From JAPULR01 sp965238215 (GTDB taxonomy: Bacteria; Chloroflexota; Dehalococcoidia; Lucifugimonadales; GCA-2712585): DNA of 64,000 nt. The translations under genes were made by a program, and so were the position numbers. This document shows, in pieces, positions 7,806 to 16,647 of this stretch; position 1 is the stretch's first letter; the number at the start of each line of letters is the position of its first letter. The notes beneath the pieces were generated by a model that did not search any database, was not told the DNA's origin, and saw only the letters and a program-made list of their open reading frames with translations. The stretch covers positions 1,364,001-1,428,000 of the forward strand of contig OZ250180.1 of NCBI GenBank assembly GCA_965238215.1, in the 5' to 3' direction.

Positions 7806-8492
7806 TTAGCGGCGGATGGTTCCTATGGTCACCTTCGTCATGGGGTCGGGGCGCTCTGCGCGGCATTGGGAGATGGTCCGGCCCTTGGCTATCTCACCCC
7901 GCACCCACTCCTCCCAGGCTTCTTTCTCCTGCACAAAGGCCAGGTGCTGACGGGCCTCTTCGGGCGAGGCCACCAGGACGCCGTCGTCGTCGCCGAACAC
8001 CATGTCGCCGGGGTTGACCACCACGCCGCCAACGCTCACGGGGACGTTTACAGCGCCCCACTCGATACCCCAACCGCCGGTCTTGCCCGTCATGGCGACG
8101 GAGCCACGGGAGAAGACGGGGAACTGCATCCGCTCGATGGCCACGCGGTCTGCAATTGGGCCGTCGGTAACCATGCCGGCGATGCCCACTTCCATGTAGC
8201 CCAGGCAGCCGATTTCTCCGGTGGTGGCGTGTCGATACTCGTCGCCACGAGCGATTACCAGTACGTCTCCCGGGCGGGCAATCGCCAAAGCCGCCGCCAC
8301 CGCCGACGTTATCTGGGGGTAGGTCTGAACCGTCAACGCCGTACCCACCAGCTTGATTGGCCTCCAAACGGGCTGGATGGCCGTTTCCATGGCAGTTTCC
8401 ACGATATGGCCGAGGGTGGCGGGGGCGAGCTTCTCATAAGCGCTCACCAGTTCCGAGTCTACGGGCGGCGGCGAAGGGTTTACGATGATCAT
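7806..8492 (-). CDS. RraA / HMG-aldolase-like family protein
   Basis: A 228-residue member of the RraA-like fold. The family contains RNase E inhibitors and, more often in such genomes, class II 4-hydroxy-4-methyl-2-oxoglutarate/oxaloacetate lyases. The catalytic-site region is visible as ARGDEYRHATTGEIGCLGYM, then GMVTDGPIADR (the Arg-Asp region), and near the end VFGDDDGVLVASPEEA. The lyase reading is more likely than RNase regulation because no RNase E is in view and the length and C-terminal helix fit the aldolases. The gene is single and convergent with the DUF2283 island. Confidence 0.7.
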   Translation of the reverse strand: MIIVNPSPPPVDSELVSAYEKLAPATLGHIVETAMETAIQPVWRPIKLVGTALTVQTYPQITSAVAAALAIARPGDVLVIARGDEYRHATTGEIGCLGYMEVGIAGMVTDGPIADRVAIERMQFPVFSRGSVAMTGKTGGWGIEWGAVNVPVSVGGVVVNPGDMVFGDDDGVLVASPEEARQHLAFVQEKEAWEEWVRGEIAKGRTISQCRAERPDPMTKVTIGTIRR

Positions 8493-8589
8493 TTAACGCT
8501 CCTCTATTAGAGAGACTTGAAATCCTGCGTCGCATCATACCACCGACGGAGCCGGTAGTCAGTTGGCGGCGGATGTGGGACAGCGTGCA

Positions 8590-8614
8590 GGGCTGGTTTG
8601 AAACCAGCCTCTAC
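8590..8614. repeat. Palindromic repeat, family A copy 3
   Basis: GGGCTGGTTTGAAACCAGCC followed by TCTAC, nearly identical to the unit at 7639. It lies between the RraA-like gene and acs, upstream of both. Confidence 0.7.
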
Positions 8615-8703
8615 CCAATCGCCAGAGGCCACAGCTTCGTGTTTACTACGGGGGGGCTTTGTGTTAAAAATTCTGCATCCCCATCTAGCACCGGAGGTTT
8701 CCC

Positions 8704-10659
8704 ATGGCCGACGTAAGCCCCAGCATTGAGGCCCTTCTCAGCGAAGAACGACGCTTCCCCCCATCCCAAGAGTTCATCGACCAGGCAAACGTCAACGATC
8801 CGGAGGTGTACCAACGGGCCGACGCAGATTACGAAGGGTTCTGGGAGAGTTGGGCCGAGGAGCTTCACTGGTTCGAGAAGTGGGACAAGGTTCTGCAATG
8901 GGACCCGCCGTTCGCTCAGTGGTTCCTAGGCGGGAAGACCAACATTTCCTACAACTGTCTGGACCGCCACCTGGAAGGCCCACGCCGAAACAAGGCCGCC
9001 ATCGTGTGGGAGGGCGAGCCGGGCGACTGGCAGGTATACACCTACGGCGACTTGCACCGGGAAGTGTGCCGCTTCGCCAACGGACTCAAGAGCCTGGGGG
9101 TGAAGAAGGGCGACAGGGTGACGATTTACATGCCCATGATACCGGAGCTTGCCATTGCCATGCTCGCCTGCGCCCGCATCGGCGCGCCCCACAGCATCGT
9201 CTTTGGCGGCTTCAGCCCCGAATCCCTCCGCGACCGCATCAACGACTGCGAGGCAACGGTGGTCATCACCGCCGACGGAGGATATCGGAGGGGCGGCATT
9301 ATCCCCCTGAAGCAGAATACGGACGAGGCGGTGGAGGGGACGCCCACGGTGGAGAAGGTTGTTGTGGTCCAAAGGGTGGGAGATAAGTTCGAAGGGTCGA
9401 TGCAGGAGGGTCGGGACATCTGGTGGCACGACCTGGTGGAGGGCCAGTCGCGGGTATGCCCCGCCGAGCCCATGGACAGCGAGGACATGCTGTTCATCCT
9501 CTATACGAGCGGCACCACGGGCAAGCCCAAGGGCGTGGTGCACACCACCGGCGGCTACATGGTGGGGACATACGCGACGGTGAAGTGGGTCTTCGACATC
9601 AAGGAGGACGACGTCTACTGGTGCACCGCAGACATCGGCTGGGTGACGGGACACAGCTATATCGTTTACGGCCCCCTGGCCAATGGCGCGACCTCCGTCA
9701 TGTACGAGGGTGCGCCGGACTTCCCCGACCGGGACCGCTTCTGGGACATCGTCGAGAAGTACCGCGCGACCATCGTCTACACTGCGCCCACCGCCATACG
9801 CGCCTGCATGAGGTGGGGCGAGGAGCACCCCAAGAAGCACGACCTATCGTCGATCCGTCTGCTGGGCACCGTAGGAGAGCCGATCAATCCCGAAGCGTGG
9901 ATGTGGTATCGGAAGAACATCGGCGGCGACCGCGTTCCCATCGTGGATACCTGGTGGCAGACAGAGACGGGCAGCATACTTATTACGCCCCTGCCCGGCA
10001 TCACGACGACAACTCCCGGTTCCGCCACCAAGCCCTTCCCCGGCATTCAGGCCGAAATCGTCGACGAAAAGGGCGATCCCGTCGGTCCCGGTCAGGGCGG
10101 TTATCTGGTGCTGAAACGCCCCTGGCCCGCCATGCTGCGGACTATCTACGGCGACCCCCAGCGGTACGTGGAACAGTACTGGAGCCGTTACCCCAACATC
10201 TACTTCACCGGAGATGGGGCCAAGGTGGACGAGAATGGGTTCTTCTGGATTCTGGGCCGGGTGGACGACGTAATCAACGTAGCGGGCCATCGCATCAGCA
10301 CCATGGAGGTGGAGAGCGCGCTGGTGGACCACAACGCCGTCGCGGAGGCCGCGTCCATCGGAAAAAGCCACGAGATCAAGGGCCAGGGGGTGGTGGCCTT
10401 CGTGACGCTCAAGGAGGGCATCGACGAGTCCGCCGACATGGTGCAGGAGCTGAAGAACCACGTAAGGACAAAGATAGGCGCTATTGCCCGCCCCGACGAG
10501 ATCTACTTCGCTGCGGACCTGCCCAAGACTCGCAGCGGGAAGATTATGCGCCGGCTGCTGCGGGACATTGCGGAGGGCCGGGTGCTGGGCGACACGACGA
10601 CGCTGGCAGACCCGGCGGTTGTGGAGATGCTGAAGCAGCAGTACGAAGAGGAGGAGTAG
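8704..10659 (+). CDS. acs: Acetyl-CoA synthetase (AMP-forming)
   Basis: Activates acetate to acetyl-CoA through acetyl-AMP. The 651-residue product has the N-terminal ACAS domain, the P-loop-like YTSGTTGKPKG (Y267-G277), the WWQTETGS adenine/acetate-pocket motif and a C-terminal PKTRSGKIMRR. There K613 is the conserved catalytic lysine, which in many bacteria is controlled by reversible acetylation. CGGAGG precedes the ATG. The length is normal. With citrate synthase nearby it suggests acetate entering the TCA cycle. A HicB-like gene follows after 17 bases. Confidence 0.96.
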   Translation: MADVSPSIEALLSEERRFPPSQEFIDQANVNDPEVYQRADADYEGFWESWAEELHWFEKWDKVLQWDPPFAQWFLGGKTNISYNCLDRHLEGPRRNKAAIVWEGEPGDWQVYTYGDLHREVCRFANGLKSLGVKKGDRVTIYMPMIPELAIAMLACARIGAPHSIVFGGFSPESLRDRINDCEATVVITADGGYRRGGIIPLKQNTDEAVEGTPTVEKVVVVQRVGDKFEGSMQEGRDIWWHDLVEGQSRVCPAEPMDSEDMLFILYTSGTTGKPKGVVHTTGGYMVGTYATVKWVFDIKEDDVYWCTADIGWVTGHSYIVYGPLANGATSVMYEGAPDFPDRDRFWDIVEKYRATIVYTAPTAIRACMRWGEEHPKKHDLSSIRLLGTVGEPINPEAWMWYRKNIGGDRVPIVDTWWQTETGSILITPLPGITTTTPGSATKPFPGIQAEIVDEKGDPVGPGQGGYLVLKRPWPAMLRTIYGDPQRYVEQYWSRYPNIYFTGDGAKVDENGFFWILGRVDDVINVAGHRISTMEVESALVDHNAVAEAASIGKSHEIKGQGVVAFVTLKEGIDESADMVQELKNHVRTKIGAIARPDEIYFAADLPKTRSGKIMRRLLRDIAEGRVLGDTTTLADPAVVEMLKQQYEEEE

Positions 10660-10676
10660 GGGGGCGGGAGGCAACG

Positions 10677-10889
10677 ATGCACAAGTACGAGATCATCCTC
10701 TACTGGAGCAACGAGGACAAGGCATTTGTCGCGGAAGTTCCCCAGTTGACCGGCTGCGCCGCCCACGGAGACACGCAGTTGGCGGCGTTGGAACACGTCA
10801 ACGAGGCTATGGACTTGTGGATCGATACAGCGAAGGAGTTCGGGCACCCGATTCCTGAACCCAAGGGCGAGCGTCTGATGCTGGCGTAG
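10677..10889 (+). CDS. HicB-like (UPF0150) small protein without HicA partner
   Basis: A 70-residue protein MHKYEIILYWSNEDKAFVAEVPQLTGCAAHG...: the partial RNase-H-like fold of HicB antitoxins. The ALEHVNEAMDLWIDTAKEFGHPIPEP helix is typical of the UPF0150 group. It lacks the C-terminal DNA-binding extension and there is no hicA on either side, so it is an orphan. It starts 17 bases after acs with GGGAGG upstream and may be read through from acs. Role unknown. Confidence 0.75.
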   Translation: MHKYEIILYWSNEDKAFVAEVPQLTGCAAHGDTQLAALEHVNEAMDLWIDTAKEFGHPIPEPKGERLMLA

Positions 10890-10916
10890 CCGTCCTGCGA
10901 CGAGGGGGCGGGAGGA

Positions 10917-11750
10917 GTGCCTGCCATTTGCAGCATGATGTCCAACGATGAAGAGAGTCAAGCTTCTCACTGGACCCACCAGCTCTTTGTAGACAACGCC
11001 CACCTCTATCTGCCCTTTCTGGAGGCGGCCATACCCCACGCTGACGCGGAGGTGGGGTTGATGGTCGACCAGTTCAACGAGCTTGGAATTCCTCCCGACG
11101 CCCGTGTTCTGGACGTGGGCTGCGGCACTGGCCGCCACAGCGTTCTTCTGGCATCGAGAGGATACGAGGTGACGGGGTTTGATCTGTCGCCCTTGTATCT
11201 GGAGGAGGCGCGCCGAGAGGCAGAGGCCGCTGGTGTGAATCTTAGGCTTATTCGGGGGGACACTCGAGAACTGGGCCACGTGTTGCGGGATGAAGCTCCC
11301 TTTCAAGCTGTGGTCAATATGTTCACGTCTCACGGCTATTACCGGGAGGACGCCGACCTCGGATTCTTCCGCGATTTACACGGTCTCGCCGCGCCGGGAG
11401 CCGCGCTGGTTATAGAGACCTTGAACCGGGACTACATCCTGCGGAACTTTCAACCGGTGGGCATTGTTGAGGCGGGAGGGATAGAGCAGCACGACCAACG
11501 GCGACTCAACCTTGAGACCTGATGCCTTGAGAACGTCTGGACGTTCTATGAAAAGAGCAGGGATGGGCTAAGGCTGCGTTTGCGGCTTCAATTTGAGCTG
11601 CGGATGTACAGTCTCCACGAGTTGAGGGGGCTTCTTGAGAGGGCCGGCTGGGAACCTGTAAGCAGCTTTACCAGAGAAGGGGACGGCAGCGGCACATCGC
11701 CGGTGAAGCCGGACTCCTTCCGCATGTGGATAGTGGCCCGGCGGGTTTAG
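10917..11750 (+). pseudogene. Class I SAM methyltransferase gene interrupted by an in-frame TGA
   Basis: The first part (to 11522) has motif I VLDVGCGTGRHSVLLASRGY, the acidic strand-2 motif VTGFDLSPLYL and a post-I segment. It stops at TGA (11520-11522) after RRLNLET. The same frame continues without a break from 11523 to TAG at 11750, encoding ENVWTFYEKSRDGLRLRLRL and YSLHELRGLLERAGWEPV, the normal C-terminal half of this family. In this type of methyltransferase the position is usually Gly, so a GGA-to-TGA change is a simple explanation. It may be a pseudogene, a read-through case or a sequence error. GTG at 10917 follows GGGAGGA; ATG at 10935 is an alternative. Confidence 0.75.
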
Positions 11751-11760
11751 GAGGGACGGG

Positions 11761-12903
11761 CTAGCCGCGGTCTTCCAGGGGGACGTACTCCAAGTCCATG
11801 GGGCCTACGTACTCCGTCAGGGGGCGGATCAGGATGTTGTCGGCGTATTGCTCCATGCACTGAAGCGTCCAGCCAGGGATGCGGCCCATGGCGAATATCG
11901 GCACGAACAGGTCGTCCGGGATGCCCAGCAGGTAGTAGATGGAGCCGGCGTAGAAGTCCACGTTCACATAGATGCCCTTGGCCCGATAGGGTCGCATGAC
12001 CTCCCGCTCCAGGTGGGCGAGAATCTGGAACCACTGGGGCTGGCCCTTCTTCTTGCTCAGGACCTCGGAACGGTCTCTCATGTGCCCCGCCCTCGGGTCT
12101 TCCGCCCTGTAGACCCGGTGACCGAAGCCCATTATGCGACCGCCGTTGTCGATGATGTTTCGGGCGTAAGCCTCGGCGTTTTCGGGCTGACCGATGTCGA
12201 GGGCCATCTTCATTACAGCCTCGGCGGCTCCGCCGTGCCACGGCCCCTTCAGGACCCCGATGCCGCCCACGATGGCAGAATGGAGGTCTGAAACCGTAGA
12301 AGCAGCCATACGAGCGGCGAAGGACGAGGCGTTGGAGCCATGCTCGGCGTGGACGATGAAGTCCACGTCCATGAGCTTCATCTCCTCCTCCTGGGGCCGC
12401 TCGCCTTCGATCATATAGAGGAAGTTTCCGGCGTGGTTCAACTCCGGGTCGGGCTCAACGGGATCCAGCCCCTGCCTGATCCTATGATGCGCCGTGACAA
12501 TGGTCGGGACCTGGGCGGTAATCCTAATGCCCTTGCGGCGGGTAGCCTCAACGGAATTATCGTCGCGCTCCGGGTCGAAGCAGCCCAGAACGGAAACACC
12601 CGTACGCAGGGCGTCCATGGGGTGGCTGTCCTTCACCACCTCCAGCACCTGCAGAACCTCGGAAGGGAGGCCTCGGCTGGCCCTGAGTGTGGCGTCAACT
12701 TCATCAAGCTGAGACTTGGTGGGGAGGGCGCCGTAGAGAAGAAGATAGACTATCTCCTCGAAGGTAGACTTCTCCGCCAGGTCGTGGATGTTATAGCCGC
12801 GGTAAAGAAGCTTGCCGACCTCACCGTCGATGAAGCTGGACGTTGTGGTGTCCGCGTAGACGCCGCGAAGGCCACGGAAAATCTGCGGGGATTGGTCTGT
12901 CAT
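11761..12903 (-). CDS. gltA: Citrate synthase (citrate/2-methylcitrate synthase family)
   Basis: Condenses acetyl-CoA with oxaloacetate. The 380-residue product is the short type found in Gram-positives and Chloroflexota. Active-site regions are HAEHGSNASSFAAR, GPWHGGAAEAV (catalytic His) and GFGHRVYRAEDPRA, and a late Asp region VNVDFYAGSIYYLLGIP. A strong promoter lies at 12999-13028, with AGAAGGAG before the ATG. A methylcitrate synthase role is possible because propionyl-CoA genes lie nearby, but the methylmalonyl-CoA route is encoded here instead. It is convergent with the broken methyltransferase gene. Confidence 0.93.
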   Translation of the reverse strand: MTDQSPQIFRGLRGVYADTTTSSFIDGEVGKLLYRGYNIHDLAEKSTFEEIVYLLLYGALPTKSQLDEVDATLRASRGLPSEVLQVLEVVKDSHPMDALRTGVSVLGCFDPERDDNSVEATRRKGIRITAQVPTIVTAHHRIRQGLDPVEPDPELNHAGNFLYMIEGERPQEEEMKLMDVDFIVHAEHGSNASSFAARMAASTVSDLHSAIVGGIGVLKGPWHGGAAEAVMKMALDIGQPENAEAYARNIIDNGGRIMGFGHRVYRAEDPRAGHMRDRSEVLSKKKGQPQWFQILAHLEREVMRPYRAKGIYVNVDFYAGSIYYLLGIPDDLFVPIFAMGRIPGWTLQCMEQYADNILIRPLTEYVGPMDLEYVPLEDRG

Positions 12904-12998
12904 AGAGAGGACTCCTTCTAAGAGCAGGGGTGAAGGGACGCCATTGGCATCGGAAAGCGTACTTAAGCTCTAAGATGTACCAGCGGCGACGTTTGGCG

Positions 12999-13028
12999 AT
13001 TCTATCATTGGGCATAAATCTATGTCAA
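12999..13028 (-). promoter_or_regulatory. Sigma-70-type promoter of citrate synthase
   Basis: On the minus strand TTGACA (13023-13028), an 18-base spacer and TAGAAT (12999-13004). Predicted start of transcription is near 12992, giving a leader of about 90 bases before the ATG at 12903. Confidence 0.65.
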
Positions 13029-13123
13029 ATTGAAGAGGCTGCTTTGTAGGGTTTTTAAGGTTGGAGGGCACTCATTGGCGGCCCAACCTCCTCGTGCTGG
13101 AAATGCGGAGGGGAGAGTCCAGC

Positions 13124-13468
13124 CTACAGCCCGGCGTAGTTGGCGAGCCTTGCGTTGACCAGTCGATTCAGGCTAACGCCCTCCTCGGCGGCCCTCATAA
13201 CGAGGGCACGGTGCATTTCGGGAGGAACTCGCACGATAAATTTGCCGCTGTAGGCGCGGTCGGCAATTGGTTTAGGCGGCTGTTCATCGTTGCCCAGCAT
13301 ATCCTCAACGACGTCCGCCACCAGCGACCGGATGCCGGAGAAGGCATCGTCTTGGGTGGACGTCAGCCAGCTCAAGGAAGGAAACTCGGCGCACAGACCG
13401 ACGAATTCTTCGTCCTCTGGGGACCAGGTGACTCTATAGGTGTAATAGTTGTTGTAGTTAGGTGTCAT
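13124..13468 (-). CDS. hicB: HicB family antitoxin with C-terminal ribbon-helix-helix domain
   Basis: A 114-residue protein. Residues 10-65 form the HicB core (YTYRVTWSPEDEEFVGLCAEF, then PSLSWLTSTQDDAFSGI). Residues 75-110 form an Arc/CopG-like DNA-binding domain (SGKFIVRVPPEMHRALVMRA and SLNRLVNARL). HicB normally blocks the HicA RNA-cleaving toxin and represses its own operon. Here the toxin gene just upstream is reduced to 17 codons (13473-13526), so this is an orphan antitoxin. It could silence other HicA proteins, such as the intact one at 35465. Confidence 0.85.
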   Translation of the reverse strand: MTPNYNNYYTYRVTWSPEDEEFVGLCAEFPSLSWLTSTQDDAFSGIRSLVADVVEDMLGNDEQPPKPIADRAYSGKFIVRVPPEMHRALVMRAAEEGVSLNRLVNARLANYAGL

Positions 13469-13472
13469 TTTC

Positions 13473-13526
13473 TCATAGCTTTTCCAGAGCCTTGATGACT
13501 TGGCGAACCTGATAGGGTTTGGCCAT
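13473..13526 (-). pseudogene. Vestigial hicA (first 17 codons)
   Basis: An ATG at 13526 opens MAKPYQVRQVIKALEKL and then TGA (13473-13475), 4 bases before the hicB start. The peptide looks like the first helix of HicA (V-I-K-A-L-E-K-L, normally followed by GF and the catalytic His strand). The rest of the toxin is missing; the bases that follow are already hicB. Position and sequence together suggest a deletion that removed the toxin body and kept the antitoxin. Confidence 0.5.
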
Positions 13527-13709
13527 GCCCTAATCCTTTGGTTTTCGGAGCGTATCTTGGCCGCAGGTAGGCAAACTGCGGCGAGTTAGGCGAGTAAAAA
13601 GAGGGCTTCGCGGGTATGGGCTTAGCTTGGGGCATAGAGGCGAAGTGTTAGCGGCCGCTGGCTATGAGGACATTGCACCAAGGGCATACCCTTAGAGGGA
13701 ACTACTAAA

Positions 13710-13913
13710 TTAGCCTAGTATCCTCTGGATAAGCAAAGATGCGGAGGACGCCGCGACAATGGAGCCTAGCATCATTCCTACCATCCACCTAGTCAACCGA
13801 GTTTCCATTTGAGCCAATCGAACCTCTAGCTGAGAAAGGTCCGCCTTGGATGCGTAGTGCCTCAATTCTTCTCTAAGTTCCGATCTGGTAATGGGCTGCT
13901 CAACAGTGGCCAT
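13710..13913 (-). CDS. Small coiled-coil protein with one membrane segment
   Basis: A 67-residue protein of unknown function. Residues 10-42 are a charged amphipathic helix with heptad-like spacing (ELREELRHYASKADLSQLEV, RLAQMETRL). Residues 43-64 are hydrophobic and suit one transmembrane helix. It shares its plan and the S/TKADL...L...L core with the 64-residue protein at 61693-61887, so the two look like distant paralogs. It stands alone, with no clear operon partner. Confidence 0.5.
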   Translation of the reverse strand: MATVEQPITRSELREELRHYASKADLSQLEVRLAQMETRLTRWMVGMMLGSIVAASSASLLIQRILG

Positions 13914-13985
13914 GACACGCTCCTCGTTGACACATTATACTACATGCGTTCCCTTCAGTCACTCTAAGCCATTGACGGCATCAGT

Positions 13986-14753
13986 TCATTTCAGGGGGCG
14001 TTTTTTGGGGATGCCGGGACGGCGGGGGTAGCGAGCGGGGGTGGGGGCAATCTTCTCCAGTATCACCAGCGCGCGGTCGTCTTCCAGACCAGCCACCTGC
14101 ACGGGCTTCACGCACGCAAGTCGTCCGCCCAACAACTCTATGGCGTTGCGGGCATCCTCCAACTCCTGGGCGATGTCTCCCTTCTTGTGGGCCGCCAGAA
14201 TGCCGCCCGGCTTACAGAAGGGAAGGGTCAACTCGGCAAGGACCCGCAGGGGCGCGAGGCCGCGGGCAAGGACCACGTCGAAGGCGTCCCGGTTATCGGG
14301 TTCGTGGGCCAGAGACTCCGCGCGTTCCAACAGTAGTTCAACGTCGGGGAGGTTTAGGGCGTCCAGAAGATGTTCGAGGAAGGTTGCTTTTTTGCCGACG
14401 GAGTCTACCAGGGTCAAACGCAGCCCCGGCAGGGCGATCTTCAGGGGGATGCCCGGGAATCCTGCGCCCGTGGCAACGTCTATCACTTTACCCCCGGCCC
14501 TGGTTTCAGGAGAAAGGACCAGTGCGGCGGTCAGAGAGTCCAGAAAGTGCAGGACTTGAACCGGCTCGTGGCCCACAATTCGGGTGAGGTTGAATCGGCG
14601 GTTCCAGGACTCCAACTCCCGCTGGTAAATCCCGAATTGGCGGACCTGTTCGTCGGACAGAACGAGGCCTAGTTGGTCGAGGCCTTGCCGAAAGGTTGGG
14701 GTCAGCCATAGTTCTTCGACGGTCTGCGGATCGTTTGAGGAGGTCATATTCAT
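13986..14753 (-). CDS. rsmG: 16S rRNA (guanine(527)-N7)-methyltransferase
   Basis: Methylates G527 of 16S rRNA; loss in other bacteria gives low-level streptomycin resistance. The 255-residue product has motif I VIDVATGAGFPGIPLKIALP, motif II LRLTLVDSVGKKATFLEHL and the DVVLARGLAPLRVLAEL motif with its conserved Arg. The C-terminal 15 residues are basic and Pro-rich, longer than average. It is not next to gidA/parA here. ATG at 14753 is used; the second Met at codon 3 is equally good. Confidence 0.93.
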   Translation of the reverse strand: MNMTSSNDPQTVEELWLTPTFRQGLDQLGLVLSDEQVRQFGIYQRELESWNRRFNLTRIVGHEPVQVLHFLDSLTAALVLSPETRAGGKVIDVATGAGFPGIPLKIALPGLRLTLVDSVGKKATFLEHLLDALNLPDVELLLERAESLAHEPDNRDAFDVVLARGLAPLRVLAELTLPFCKPGGILAAHKKGDIAQELEDARNAIELLGGRLACVKPVQVAGLEDDRALVILEKIAPTPARYPRRPGIPKKRPLK

Positions 14754-14874
14754 TGCGTGGCGATTAGGCGTGAACAGGATTCGATTTGAATATCGAATCC
14801 GTGCCTGAGACTAATCGTTTTAGGCGTGGGATTCGTTTGAAAAAAAGTCGGGCGTACGAATGCCGAGTGGGCGT

Positions 14875-15045
14875 GATGGGTTCCCGCCTCCGCGGGAACA
14901 ACGGGGGGGGTGGGAGAATGGCAGGAAGGGGGAAGGGAGTTTTTCATGGAGGGAGGGTAGCAGGGGAGGAGGAATAGAGGCAATGGGCGGATGTCAGGGG
15001 GATAGAGGTATGGGGATGGGTCCCCGCATTCGCGAGGACACGGGG
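14875..15045. repeat. Two family B palindromic repeats
   Basis: The first at 14875-14905: GATGGGTTCCCGCCTCCGCG, then GGAACAACGGG. The second at about 15015-15045: GATGGGTCCCCGCATTCGCG, then AGGACACGGGG. They lie in the otherwise empty 14754-15057 gap, in which I see no gene. Confidence 0.65.
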
Positions 15046-15057
15046 AGGGGGCGTCAT

Positions 15058-15087
15058 TTGACACTCCTATTCGGCTAAACATAGAAT
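15058..15087 (+). promoter_or_regulatory. Sigma-70-type promoter of the RAM-domain gene
   Basis: TTGACA (15058-15063), 18-base spacer, TAGAAT (15082-15087). Start of transcription near 15094, about 60 bases before the ATG at 15154. Same layout as the citrate synthase promoter. Confidence 0.6.
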
Positions 15088-15153
15088 TGACCTCTAGTTC
15101 AGGGGTGGCGGGAATGGGTTTGGGGCTTTCTAGAATATCTTTGGGGGTCTGTC

Positions 15154-15390
15154 ATGGGCACAAAAGCATATATCCTCATAGAAACGGCCGTGGGACGTAC
15201 CAGGGGGGTGGCCCAGGCCCTGCGCAAGGTGGAGGGTATGATATCGGTGGACGTGGTGACGGGTCCCTACGATATCATCGCCCTGCTGGAGGCGCGGGAC
15301 ATAGCCGCAGTGGGCGACCTGGTGACCGACCAGGTGCATTTCACCGGCGTGGTAAGAACTGTCACCTGCATCTCCGTAGGCATCGGCTAG
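15154..15390 (+). CDS. Stand-alone Lrp/AsnC ligand-binding (RAM) domain protein
   Basis: A 78-residue protein consisting only of the alpha/beta RAM domain of Lrp/AsnC regulators: KAYILIETAVGRTRGVAQAL, then a VTGPYDIIALLEA segment and VRTVTCISVG. No helix-turn-helix is present, so it cannot bind DNA in the usual way. Such single-domain proteins form ring-like oligomers that bind amino acids and may regulate enzymes or full-length Lrp proteins. It precedes an acyl-CoA dehydrogenase by 69 bases in the same direction and may be co-transcribed with it. Confidence 0.8.
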   Translation: MGTKAYILIETAVGRTRGVAQALRKVEGMISVDVVTGPYDIIALLEARDIAAVGDLVTDQVHFTGVVRTVTCISVGIG

Positions 15391-15459
15391 GCCGGAGTGT
15401 CGGCTGCGATTCGGAGCTTCGGCTTCGGGAGAATCTTCACGTTTCCAGAGGCGTAGGCC

Positions 15460-16620
15460 ATGGACTTTCGCTTCTCTGAAACGGAAGAGAAATTTCGCCA
15501 AGAGCTTCTGGAATTCCTAGACCGGGAGCTTCCCGCGGGATGGGATGAAGGCCCGGCGCCTTCCCCTGACGACGAGTGGGCGGCAACCCTGCGGATGCGG
15601 CGCAAGCTGGCGGAACGGGGCTGGCTCACCATGCACTGGCCTCCGGAGTACGGCGGTCAGGGGGCCTCGCCCATACTGAGCCTTATCTTTAACGAAGAGA
15701 TGTCCTATCGGGGCGCGCCCGGCCGGGACGCCTTCGGCGCTCGGATGCTGGGGCCAACCCTCATGATCTACGGCACGGAGGAGCAGAAGCGCCGGTTTCT
15801 TCCTCCTGTGGCCCGCGGCGAAGTTCAGTGGTGCCAGGGGTACAGCGAGCCACAGGCCGGCTCCGACCTGGCGTCGTTGAGCACTCGCGCAGAGGACGAA
15901 GGGGACTATTTCCGCGTCAACGGCAGCAAGGTCTGGACTTCCCTAGCCCATCGCGCCGATTGGATGATGGTTCTGGTCCGCACGGACCCGGAAGCGCCCA
16001 AACACCGGGGAATCAGCTTTCTACTGGTAGACATGAAGTCGCCGGGCGTCGAGGTCCGGCCCATCATGAACATGGCGGGCACCCACGAGTTCAACGAGGT
16101 GTTCTTCGACGACGTGCAGGCGCCCAAGGGCAACCTGGTGGGGGAAAAGGACCGGGGCTGGTACGTGGCGGTAACACTGCTGGACTTCGAGAGGTCCGGC
16201 ATTGAATACGCCGCCACAAGCCGCCGGTTGCTGGACGACCTTTCGGCATTCATAAGGGAGTCTCGTGGAGGCTTCGAGGGGTGGGTGTCGGACGCGCTGA
16301 CGGAGCGGTACGTGGAGGCGGAAGTCGCGCGCCTCATGGCCTACCGGGTGGCGTGGATGCAGAGCCAGGGGATGGTGCCCAACCGGGAGGCGTCCATGAG
16401 CAAGGTGTTCGGCAGCGAGACCTTTCAGAGGGTCGCAGACACGGGCATGAAGGTGCTGGGGCTGTACGGCCAGCTGACTGAAGACGACCGTTGGGCACCG
16501 CTTGCCGGAAGGATACAGGACGCATGGCGACACAGCTTCTCCAACACCATCGCCGCGGGAACGTCGGAGATACAACGAAACATCATTGCCAGTCGAGGGC
16601 TGGGTCTGCCCCGGGGCTGA
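15460..16620 (+). CDS. Acyl-CoA dehydrogenase family protein
   Basis: A FAD-dependent alpha,beta-dehydrogenase of 386 residues. The N-terminal helical domain ends with WPPEYGGQGASP. The middle beta-domain contains WCQGYSEPQAGSDLASLSTRA (flavin contacts) and KVWTSLAHRADWMM. The C-terminal helical domain ends with GTSEIQRNIIASRGLGLPR. The RAM-domain gene is just upstream and another dehydrogenase lies at 16921. The substrate is not predictable; this subfamily (with FSNTIAAGTSEIQ at the end) often handles unusual or branched acyl-CoAs. Confidence 0.88.
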   Translation: MDFRFSETEEKFRQELLEFLDRELPAGWDEGPAPSPDDEWAATLRMRRKLAERGWLTMHWPPEYGGQGASPILSLIFNEEMSYRGAPGRDAFGARMLGPTLMIYGTEEQKRRFLPPVARGEVQWCQGYSEPQAGSDLASLSTRAEDEGDYFRVNGSKVWTSLAHRADWMMVLVRTDPEAPKHRGISFLLVDMKSPGVEVRPIMNMAGTHEFNEVFFDDVQAPKGNLVGEKDRGWYVAVTLLDFERSGIEYAATSRRLLDDLSAFIRESRGGFEGWVSDALTERYVEAEVARLMAYRVAWMQSQGMVPNREASMSKVFGSETFQRVADTGMKVLGLYGQLTEDDRWAPLAGRIQDAWRHSFSNTIAAGTSEIQRNIIASRGLGLPRG

Positions 16621-16647
16621 GGGCCCGAGGTTGCCCGTTAAGAGGAC

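Noticed and set aside
8850..10889. Long alternative frames inside acs on both strands
   Set aside because: High-GC shadow frames; acs itself has all family motifs.
10917..11750. Selenocysteine at the in-frame TGA of the methyltransferase
   Set aside because: The family has Gly rather than a catalytic Cys there, and I see no SECIS-like hairpin just after it.
13061..13495. Plus-strand frame over the orphan hicB
   Set aside because: hicB on the other strand matches its family over its full length.
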